NCBI GenBank assembly: GCA_051880495.1 | Contig: JBJEOB010000163.1 | Span: forward strand, 32,439 to 96,438 | Direction of reading: 5' to 3' | Source of the DNA: MGBC120314 sp051880495 | GTDB lineage: Bacteria; Bacillota; Clostridia; Lachnospirales; Lachnospiraceae | Length of the DNA: 64,000 bases | Program-made: the position numbers and the translations under genes | The notes under the pieces: generated by a model | Databases searched by the model: none | Seen by the model: only the letters and a program-made list of their open reading frames with translations | What the model was told of the DNA's origin: nothing | Shown: piece after piece, positions 40,719-50,700 of the stretch | Position numbering within the stretch: position 1 is the first letter of the stretch | Layout: the number at the start of each line of letters is the position of its first letter

Positions 40719-42923
40719 ATGAAAAAAAAGAAACTGGCGGTATTGCTCGCACTGATAACCATTTCTCTGGCTGCTGTAATTGTTATTGTGTCAGAAGTAA
40801 TCAGTTATATGAATCCCGGATATGAGTGTATAACCAACAATGAAGCGGCGAAAATGCTGCTGGCATTGGAGGATGACTTTGTTGATTCATATGAGATAAC
40901 AGATTATGTTTCCATTGCCGTAAAATACGGTCTCATGGATGAATGTGACGGTGATAAAGTAATCAGAAATAAAGCGATTTCTACAATATTAGACAGTTAT
41001 GGAATTGATGACAGTGAATTTTCTGAGGAATTGGAACTTAAGAAAAAGAGAAAAGCAGTAAGAAAAGATGACTGGTTTAAATTATATGAATATATTATAA
41101 GCGTCGCTGCACCGGATAAAATAACTGCATGTGAGCTGACGGTAATAGCAACGCCCGGAACATCGGAAAATGTTCAGGATTGGACTGTATATACACAAAA
41201 CGGCAAATATGCTTTCTATAATTTGTTTGTGGACGGATATCAGGACAGAACAATAAAAGCATATGTACGGAATAAAGAAATCATTGCAGTAAGCGGTATT
41301 GTTACTGAGGATATTACATATCACAATGTATGGATTTATAAGGGAGACGGAATGCAGATTAATGCATACGTTGACGGCATAGACAGAGTTTTCTATCCGG
41401 ATGGTTTATCACAGCCTGTGGCAGACGTGATGGCTGATATTTCCCTGTCACAGGGCGTACTTACCAATGTATCGCTAAAGACAGATACAATTAACGGACG
41501 TGTTCTTTCTGTTACGGATTCATATGTGGAACTTGAAGGCTACGGAAGGGTACCATTCGATGAAAATTATAGAATATATAAGAATTATGGCGGCTTTTCA
41601 CAGATTGGATATGAAAAGATTCTCGTAGGTTATGAGCTTCAGGATTTTATTGTGGCTGATGGCAAAGTCTGCGGCGCGGTTGTTCTTTATCCGTTTGAAG
41701 TAAATAATATCCGTATTCTGATTAAGAATACAGGATTTGAGACTGTGTATCATGAAAAGGTCGAAATAACGTGCAACAGTGATTTTAAGTTAATGTATGG
41801 AAGTGATATGTCTAATGTTGCACAGTTTAGTGCAGGTGATGTGATTACTTTTGACAGGGACAATGAAATATTGCAACAGGGCCGTATCCGTATTATTCCA
41901 AATGACTCATCACAAAGGCTGATTATAAGTTCTATTGACAGAAGTCAGGGCAAACCGGCATATCCGGGCTTTTTGGAAATTGATATGGATGATAAGGGAT
42001 TATATATAGTAAATGAGATTAATCTTGAACAATATCTAAAGCTGGTAGTTCCGAGCGAGATGCCGGCAGGTTATGGTAAGGAAGCAGCCAAGGTTCAGGC
42101 CGTGTGTGCAAGAAGCTATGCGTACAACCAGCTTCTGAATAACGATTACAGGGAGTATGGTGCTCATATAGACGACAGTACATGGTATCAGGTTTATAAC
42201 AATACCAATGAGTATGCATCTTCAAGCCAGGCCGTTGATGAGACATGTGGCCAGGTTATGACATATGACGGTGACGTAATAACGGCATATTATTATTCAA
42301 CATCGTGTGGACATGGAAGTGACATTTCCATATGGGGAAATGATGCTTCAACCTGTCCGTATATAACGGCTCACACAATCAATCCGTCGGGCGAATTTAT
42401 TGATTTGACAGGAAATGATGCTTTTTTGAATTTTATAAAGACAAAAAACCAGACGGACTTTGATTCATCCTTCACATATTACCGCTGGAATGCGCAGCTT
42501 GATATGAAACAGATTAATGAATTTTATGGTGATAAAGCAAATGTCGGTGAAATAACATCGATTGATGTCATAGACAGAAAGAATGGCGGTTCGGCTAACG
42601 AAGTTGTTGTTACAGGCACAAAAGGGCAGTATGTGGTTAATGGTGAACTTAATATAAGAAGATTTTTTGGAAACAGCGAAATAAAGATGTACAATAATAA
42701 CGGAAAACGCTTTTCGATGGGACTGTTGCCAAGCGGATTCGTTGCATTTGAGCCATATTATGAGAAAAACAAACTGGCAGGTTATAATATTTATGGCGGC
42801 GGATATGGCCATGGACTTGGTATGAGCCAGAATGGCGCATACCGTATGACAAAGGAAGGTTACACATATGATGCTATATTAAAATTCTTCTATGAAGGTA
42901 TTGAAATTACAACTTTGTATTAG
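40719..42923 (+). CDS. SpoIID/LytB-domain protein
   Basis: 734 residues: an N-terminal membrane anchor (about 6-30), a poorly conserved middle, and a C-terminal SpoIID/LytB domain from about residue 430. Diagnostic parts are INEINLEQYLKLVVPSEMPA with the catalytic-type Glu in SEMP, EAAKVQAVCARSYAY, the YYSTSCGHGSDI Cys-His region and GYGHGLGMSQNGA near the C terminus. SpoIID is a lytic transglycosylase acting on peptidoglycan lacking stem peptides. The large N-terminal extension differs from sporulation SpoIID (about 340 residues), so a vegetative wall-remodelling role is as likely. AAGGGG precedes ATG 40719. Confidence 0.85.
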   Translation: MKKKKLAVLLALITISLAAVIVIVSEVISYMNPGYECITNNEAAKMLLALEDDFVDSYEITDYVSIAVKYGLMDECDGDKVIRNKAISTILDSYGIDDSEFSEELELKKKRKAVRKDDWFKLYEYIISVAAPDKITACELTVIATPGTSENVQDWTVYTQNGKYAFYNLFVDGYQDRTIKAYVRNKEIIAVSGIVTEDITYHNVWIYKGDGMQINAYVDGIDRVFYPDGLSQPVADVMADISLSQGVLTNVSLKTDTINGRVLSVTDSYVELEGYGRVPFDENYRIYKNYGGFSQIGYEKILVGYELQDFIVADGKVCGAVVLYPFEVNNIRILIKNTGFETVYHEKVEITCNSDFKLMYGSDMSNVAQFSAGDVITFDRDNEILQQGRIRIIPNDSSQRLIISSIDRSQGKPAYPGFLEIDMDDKGLYIVNEINLEQYLKLVVPSEMPAGYGKEAAKVQAVCARSYAYNQLLNNDYREYGAHIDDSTWYQVYNNTNEYASSSQAVDETCGQVMTYDGDVITAYYYSTSCGHGSDISIWGNDASTCPYITAHTINPSGEFIDLTGNDAFLNFIKTKNQTDFDSSFTYYRWNAQLDMKQINEFYGDKANVGEITSIDVIDRKNGGSANEVVVTGTKGQYVVNGELNIRRFFGNSEIKMYNNNGKRFSMGLLPSGFVAFEPYYEKNKLAGYNIYGGGYGHGLGMSQNGAYRMTKEGYTYDAILKFFYEGIEITTLY

Positions 42924-43765
42924 TAGAATTTTTTATGGAACCATGGTATGTGTATTATCTGCTTTTCGATAAAGGTGTTAAGCTCGGCACCGTAGAATAC
43001 AATTGATATACAAAAATACAGCCACAGCATTGCAAAAACAATAGTACCGAGGCTTCCGTACATAGCGGTAAATCCTACGGAATGGCTGATATACAGAGAG
43101 TAAAGGATAGAGAAAAGCTGCCATCCGATGGCCGAAAACAGTGCTCCGGGTAATTCACGTATAAGTGAGCCTTTACGGTTAGGAACATATTTGTACAGGA
43201 ACATGAAAAATAAAGTCAGCATGCACTGCAACAGAAGGTTCTTGTGGCGAAGCAGCGATGCAATAATAACATTTAACATAGGGAAAAATTTTGCCGAAAT
43301 ATTGAGCAGAACATTTCCAAACACGGTAAATGCAAGGGATATAACCATCATAACAAGCATAATGAGAGTATATAAGGATGCTTTAATCCTTTTGATTATA
43401 TAGTTTCTTGTTTCGGTAATGCCATATATTGAGTTCAAACCGTCAGTGATGCCAAGAAATGCCTTGCCGGATACCCATAATGTGATAATTGCGGTAATTG
43501 AGACAAGTGCCACAGATGTACCTGAATATATTTCATCTATAATTGAACAAAGCAGAGGGTTTAACTGCTCAGGCGTTATAACTAAAAATGCATTAAGAAG
43601 CATTTCCTCCGTGACGGGTGTAAAACGTATAAGCGTACATAAAAGAACTATGCACGGAAAAAAGCTTACAATTATAAAGAAAGATGACTGGGCAGCGTAA
43701 GTGCTGACCTTGTCCTTGTTGATTTTCTGTGTAATCGATTTGATAATATATAATAATTTTAACAT
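42920..43765 (-). CDS. YihY/BrkB-family membrane protein
   Basis: 281 residues with about six membrane helices. The start KINKDKVSTYAAQSSFFIIVSFFPCIVLL, split here for length near residues 16-45, and LWVSGKAFLGITDGLNSIYG are typical of the YihY/YhjD family, as is the C-terminal FAMLWLYFCISIVFYGAELN. These proteins were once called ribonuclease BN; transport or lipid roles have been proposed, none proven. The 3' end overlaps that of the SpoIID-like gene by four bases in convergent orientation. Confidence 0.85.
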   Translation of the reverse strand: MLKLLYIIKSITQKINKDKVSTYAAQSSFFIIVSFFPCIVLLCTLIRFTPVTEEMLLNAFLVITPEQLNPLLCSIIDEIYSGTSVALVSITAIITLWVSGKAFLGITDGLNSIYGITETRNYIIKRIKASLYTLIMLVMMVISLAFTVFGNVLLNISAKFFPMLNVIIASLLRHKNLLLQCMLTLFFMFLYKYVPNRKGSLIRELPGALFSAIGWQLFSILYSLYISHSVGFTAMYGSLGTIVFAMLWLYFCISIVFYGAELNTFIEKQIIHIPWFHKKFY

Positions 43766-43839
43766 AAATGCAACTCCAACAAATGATTAATTAATTATAG
43801 GGTAAAAAAACTGTTATTGCAATGTTTAAGGAGAAAAAA

Positions 43840-44631
43840 TTGAAAAAATATAAAGTGACACAATATACAATAAAATCGACAAAGCTGTGTAAAAATAAGC
43901 CAACAAGAATGGTTGTTCTAAGTGATTTTCATAACAATTCATATGGCCTTAATCAGGAGGATATTCTTAATAAAATAATTGAACTTGCCCCTGATTACGT
44001 TCTGATTGCCGGAGATATGTGCACCGGAAATTCCGGATGCGATAATGAAAATGCAATGTGGCTTCTTAGAAGTATTGCCGCAAAATTTGAGGTGTATTAC
44101 GGACTTGGAAACCACGAATACAGAATGATGATATATCCTGACAGATATCCCGGAATGTATGATGCTTTTAAGAAAATGGCAGATGAATCAGGAATACATC
44201 TTCTTATGAACGAGAATGTTGAAATATCAAGTGGTTCATCAACAATATGTATTTATGGACTGATGATTGACAGAAGTTTTTATAAAAAGTTCAAAATAAC
44301 TGCAATGAGTTCTGATTATGTAGGCAAATTATTAGGCGAGCCGGACCAAAACAAATATAACATTTTAATTGCGCATCATCCATCTTATTTTCCGCAATAT
44401 GCGGAATGGGGAGCAGACCTTGTACTGTCAGGACATGTTCATGGCGGCATGGCAAGGCTTCCTTTGATAGGAGGAATAATTGCGCCTAATTACAGACTGT
44501 TCCCAAAATACGACAAAGGTATGTTTTACGAGGATGATTCCGTAATGATACTTTCAGCCGGAATAGGAACACACACGATTAATTTAAGACCGTTTAATCC
44601 GCCTGAAATAGTAGTGGTGGATCTGGTGTAA
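43840..44631 (+). CDS. Metallophosphoesterase
   Basis: About 263 residues of the calcineurin-like phosphoesterase fold. The metal motifs are all present: VVLSDFHNN (D-x-H), LIAGDMC (GD), GLGNHEY (GNHE), LIAHHPSYF and LSGHVHGG (GHxH). This resembles YkuE/YaeI-type enzymes, which may act on UDP-sugar lipids or other phosphodiesters at the membrane, although no signal or TM is seen. TTG 43840 follows AAGGAG (43828-43833); ATG 43822 lacks an upstream site. Substrate unknown. Confidence 0.88.
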   Translation: MKKYKVTQYTIKSTKLCKNKPTRMVVLSDFHNNSYGLNQEDILNKIIELAPDYVLIAGDMCTGNSGCDNENAMWLLRSIAAKFEVYYGLGNHEYRMMIYPDRYPGMYDAFKKMADESGIHLLMNENVEISSGSSTICIYGLMIDRSFYKKFKITAMSSDYVGKLLGEPDQNKYNILIAHHPSYFPQYAEWGADLVLSGHVHGGMARLPLIGGIIAPNYRLFPKYDKGMFYEDDSVMILSAGIGTHTINLRPFNPPEIVVVDLV

Positions 44632-44756
44632 GTGATTAAAATAAAATGGCACTTTTTTATTAAAAAAGGAGCATGTTATCAGAAAAAGCGTTTTGATAAA
44701 ATGTAAAAAACTATATGTATTTAATAGAAGCATAATAAAGAAGTGAGGAACATCAG

Positions 44757-47700
44757 ATGAAAAAACGCTTTGTAAAACAAATCATATGTTATTTGTTAAG
44801 TTTAACACTTTTTATGTCTGCATTGCAGGTTCCGACGAGTGCAGCGGAGGTTTCTTCCGGTAATGAAAGCGGGCAGACTGCCATTTCGCAGCAGCTTGCA
44901 GATGAAAATGTGACAGAAACACAAGACACCGCAATGACGGAAAAAAGTCTTGATTTTGAATGTAACGGAGGAACTTTTAAGGATGGATATGCACCACCGG
45001 ATTACTATCCGGTACAAGGCCTTCCGGATGAGGATTACATCAATAAGCCGGGTTATTCATTTGCAGGCTGGTATGATAATGAAGAATTGACGGGAGAGGC
45101 TGTTACAGAAGTTTCTGATACAAAATATACAGGATCTGTGGTACTTTATGCAAAGTGGGATGATCCTTATTATTATGTGGATATTCCGGCAGTTGTGGCA
45201 ACAGACGGCTCTGAGATTAAGATAAGCGCAGAGTCTGACGGTCTGTATGATCATGAAGCCGTAAAGGTTTCAATACATTCAGAAAATGATTGGAATCTTA
45301 AGAGTAATGATGCGTTGCTTTCTTATCAGTTCAGGGAAAAAGATACGCCAAAGGCACTTGGAAATGATGTATATGTGATGTATCTTACATCATCTAATAA
45401 GAGTGAAGAGAAAGAATATGTCTGTGAAGTAACGCAGGAACCTACAGTAGTTGGTCAATATAAGGATACACTGACCTTTGAAATCGGATATGAAACTACG
45501 AATTATACGATTACTTATGTAGGAAATGGCGGTCTTAAGGATGATCCGGATAATCCGGGTGAGCTGATTGCCTTTGAAAAGGAGACGCTTTTACCGGGAA
45601 CGGCACTTGATAATCTGCCAATTGCCATTAAATCAGGTTATACATTCCTTGGATGGTGTTATGATGAGGCATGTACGAAGTATGTTTCGACAACGGACCG
45701 CCTTTTAAGTGACATAACATTATATGCCGCATTTACGGAAAACCAACCATTTGAATCTCATTCGATTGCTACCTTTGCCCGTGCAATTGATGTGGATGGT
45801 TCTTCTTTGGTCATTCAGGTGACGGATTTAAGCGGGGCTCTTAGCACGGAACAGATATTAAATGCATGTACCCTTACAAACCTGAGTGATTTTGCAGAAG
45901 AAATCACACTCGTTCTTTCTGATGCAGGAAACAGTACATATACTATCAGCAAGGAAAACGGATGGAAAGAAGGCTCTAATTATAAGCTTGTATTAGACAA
46001 TGATGATTTGTATTTTACAGGATTTGATACAACAATCCGTGAGTATGAAATTTCGATTCATAAGGATGAGGTAAAGAACCTTTCTTTAAATCAGGATATC
46101 AAATATATCAATGTAAAAGAACTGTCCAATCTGACTGTGAACGGAGAAAGCGTGCAGTCTGTTTCGATTGCTACCATGACGCTTGGCATGGACGGAACAG
46201 TCAGAGAAGAAGGAAGCAGTGCAACAGGCAGTTTTACATATACTGAAGGTACGCTTAATGTCGGAGACCAGATTGCGGTATATGCCGGTGAGGTGATACC
46301 GAATATGGATACCGTGGCTGCATCTGCTGACGGAAGCAATATTTCCTTTTTTGAAATCACGGCGGTCAACGGAACAAATTATTCTTATCGTGGTTCTAAG
46401 ACAGAGGATGTCCTTTTTATGCCGGATGTCCTTCCGCTTGATCTGTCAAAGGATAAAGACGGAGAACTCCAAAATAACAGTGTGACTGTTGACGTGGCAG
46501 TGCTTACATTTGATGATGACAGTTCCAATACGAATCCTTCACTTTCTGCCGATACGACGGTAGATGAGGGCGATTATCTGGCTCTTTATACAGATATTAA
46601 CAGGCAGGATACGGTCTTTTACGGAAAGATTACGAGTGTTCTTTTGTCGGAAGGACAATACATTATAAACTATCAGCCGCAGACATGGGAAGAGATCATG
46701 GCGGCAATGGATATTTACACCACACAGCCTCTTTCGGGTGAGGATCTGTTAGGTGAAACAAATGTAAATGAGTTTGAAAGAAATATTGAATCACAGGCAC
46801 TTGCCAGCGGTTTTGCGGCTACGGTAGCAGAGCAGATTGGTGAGATGGTTCTTCGTACAGACTCTTTTGCTGAGCTGGAAAGAGCTCTTTCGGAAGAATT
46901 GGCGGCAGAAGTCGAGATTACAGGTGATACCGAACAGGTGATGCCGGATACAGCGGGGCTGAATAAACGTGTAGAAGTGGGGCTTCCGCAGGTAAAGGCA
47001 GAACTTAATACAAAGCTGCGTCATTTTTACGGAAACGAAAGCGGACTACATCTTGGACTGGAAGTATCGGTTCCGATTACATTCCATGTTGCCAGATATG
47101 CAGATTTTACAATTACCGTGACAGCAACCTTCGAGCAGGAGGTGCGTGTTGCTATTAATGTGGACGGAGAAGCTGTTTGGAAGACCTGGGGTATTTTCCC
47201 ATATATTGCGGATTACCGCGTAACCGCTTCCATGGATTTATATGAATATACTGGAATTGCACTTGATATTAACTTCAAGACGGAGCAGGCAAACAATTAT
47301 CTGCTCTTTCCTTTGCCGGGTGTAGATTCATCCACCCAGTTTAAGAAGAAGCAAAAGATTGCAAATAATGTAGAGAATATCATCAATGAGCTTGAGGATA
47401 TGATGGAAAACGGCAGGGAATACATATCCGATAAGTCTCCATTAATGGTAGAGCTCAATAGCTCAAATGAAACAGAGGAAAATCAGATTCCGGACGAAAA
47501 AGCGCAGGCAGAGATTTCGGTTGCAAAATCTCTGGCAGAGCGTTATGCAGATTTAATCGAGGATGACGGAGAATGGGTTGAGCTTTACACCAGAGAGATT
47601 AAGCATCAGCATTTCCGTATCATTTATGTCATAGATATTGCTCTGGAACTGGATTTCGTTGTCTGGGCCAAAGTCAATGTTTCTATCGGTATGTCCTTCT

Positions 47701-50700
47701 GGTATAAAAATGCGAAACGATACGTATTCACCCTTCATGTAAAGGGCAGAAAGGCAGCGAGTGATACGATTAACATCACCGAGGAACAGTATGAGTTTAC
47801 AGCCTATGCCATGGGAACGATTGGAATTAAAGCCGGCGTCAGACTGACAGTCCGAGTTGGACTTTTATCAACGGAGCTCGCAAGCGTAGGTCTTTCGGCG
47901 GAAGTGGGCGGTTATGTCCAGCTATGGGGTTATTTGTATTATATCCTGAAATATTCGGCTTCGAAAGGAAGAGATAGCCGGGCAATAGGAGCATTGTATC
48001 TGGAACTTGGTATTTATCTGGATATCAAATTCAGGGCAACGGCTCTTTCAAGTGCGTTTACTTATTCGCCGACGATTTTTGAAGCCATGTGGCCGTTATT
48101 TACGGCAGGTACCAGGGAAAATGTACTTGATTTTGTGGATACTGAGGAAACGTCATGCGAAATGAAGTATGAATATAAGCAGGTTCGTCTGCCGGATGAT
48201 TTCTTCAACATGAATTATATGGATATGAAGGAAGGTCTGGATGACGGAGAATACTTCACAAAGATATATGAAGATGACAGTGATAAGTATTTTGAAATCA
48301 CAATGACCAATGATGCCTTTACATATGACCCTAAGACGAATCTCATTACGGTAGATCCGGGTTCGAAAAAATCAGTGGATGGTGAAATGATTGTAACCTG
48401 GAAAAATCAGCCGGGTACATTCAATACCAAGCCGTTCCAGAAGAAGGTAAAACTCCACTGGGATATGCTGCGTGACGGATATGTCATTTCTTTTATCAGT
48501 AATGGCGGTTCCTATGTGCCTGCAATCGGCCAGAAATACGGAACGGAAATCAAAAAGCCTGCTGACCCGAAAAAGCAGGGTTATGTATTTGCAGGATGGT
48601 ATCGGGACGCGGCACTGACACAGCCATATACCATTCCTTCTGTGATGCCGGATGAGAGTGTAATCGTCCATGCCAAGTGGGAACCGGCACAGGTTAAATA
48701 TACCGTTAAGTCATATCTGCAGGGAGTGAACGGGGTTTACGAAGTAGCAGAGGATGGCATCGAAACAGGAAATGCATATACCGATTCTACGATTAGTCCG
48801 CAGCCTAAGGTGCGAGAAGGCTTTGAAACGCCTTTGACTGATTCTGTCACAGTACGTGCTGACGGAAGTACATTGATTGAATACTATTATACGAGAGAAA
48901 AATATACAGCAACCTTTAAATCGGATGGCGAAGTTGTTTCTACGGGCTCTTACCGTTATGGCAGTATGATGCCTGTACCGGCGGTTTATAAGCCGGGTTA
49001 TGATTTTGTCGGATGGATTCCTGAAGGAAAAGATGTTGTGGAAGAAGTTCCTACGGAGGTACCGGCTAAGAATACGACCTATTATGCAAGCTGGAAACCA
49101 AAGTCGGGAATTGGATACACCGTCCGGTATTATGTACAGGAAGACGCTACGGACAGCTACGTTTTAAATTCAATAGAGTATCTGACCGGAGAAACAGGAG
49201 CAACCGTCGTTGCACCGGCAGGAAATTATGATCCGGCGGTTTATCACCTTAAAGACAATGCGCCTCTGCCAAGCGGAGAAGTTAAGGCAGACGGAAGTCT
49301 GGAGCTGCGTGTTTATTACGACCTTACAACTTATAACGTAACATACGATACTGTGGCAAATGATGCTACCATGCCGGAGGGATGTGAGCTGACATTTACC
49401 GCAAGACCGGGACAGAAAATCCTGACCGAAATACCTGAAAGAAAAGGCTATCGATTCACGGGATGGTATCTGGATGCAGCTTGTACAACTGAATTTGATA
49501 ACACAATGCCAAGCCAGAATATCACTCTTTATGCCGGCTGGGAAAGAGAGAAGGTTAACTATACAGTCAGACATTTACAGGAAAATCTTGCAATCCTGAA
49601 TGAATATGGATATCCTGAGGAAGGAGAAGCAACTTATACCATTGTAGATGAAGAAGTATTTTCAGCACTTCCGGATGAAGAAGTTTCACCTGCAGTAAAA
49701 ACTTATGAAGGCTTTACATCTCCTGCGGCTGTGACAAAAACGGTAACCGTGGATGAAAATGGCAACGGAACGCTTGTAATTGAATATCAATACAGCAGAA
49801 AAGAATATACGGTTGAATGGCAGCTGGATATGTTGAGTGATGATGGCGTGCCTCAGAACAGGGTACAGGAATACCAATATGGCGCAACCATCATAAGACC
49901 AAGCTTTAACAAAGAAATTGTGAGGGCAGGATACCATGTGGATGGCTGGTATGAGGATGAAGAACTTACGACACCATTCACATCCGAGACAATGCCGGCA
50001 CATAACGTTGTGGCATATCCGAACTGGGTTGCTGAAGATATTGAGTATATGGTCTGGTATCAATTCTGGGACGGAGATTCATATCAATATTCCATTACAG
50101 AAACCTTAACGGGACTTGCAGACAGTGTGGTAGCACCACCTGAGGTGAAGACCTTTGAGGGATACACATTTGACGAGGCAGGCAGACTGGATGAACATAA
50201 GATTAATCCGGATGACCCTGACGTCACTTATAATTATAAAATTAATTCACATACTGTGACTTACATTTACGAAACAGATGGGGGTACTGTGACGACTCCG
50301 GTTTCCAAAAAATACGGAGAAGATATCACCAATAGTCCGGAAAGAAGCGGTTATGCATTTGCAGGCTGGTTTACGGACAAAGATTATACCAATCAGTATC
50401 TGGGTTCAACGATGCCGGATAACGATATTACGTTGTACGGCAAATGGAAGCTGGGTGAGCAGTCATATCAGGTATTACACTATCTGAAGCAGCTTGACGG
50501 AACATCAGTTAAGCTGTATATGGTTGAGAATCTGTCCGGAATGTCGGGCACTGAGGTAACACCGGATTCAAAGGCACCGGAAGGATTTGAAGATGTAGCA
50601 ACTGTTACACTTACGCTTACGCCGGGTTCGATTGATGATAACCGTATTGTATATGAATATCCAAGAAAGCAGTATCAGGTAACGTATCATCTTAATGGCG

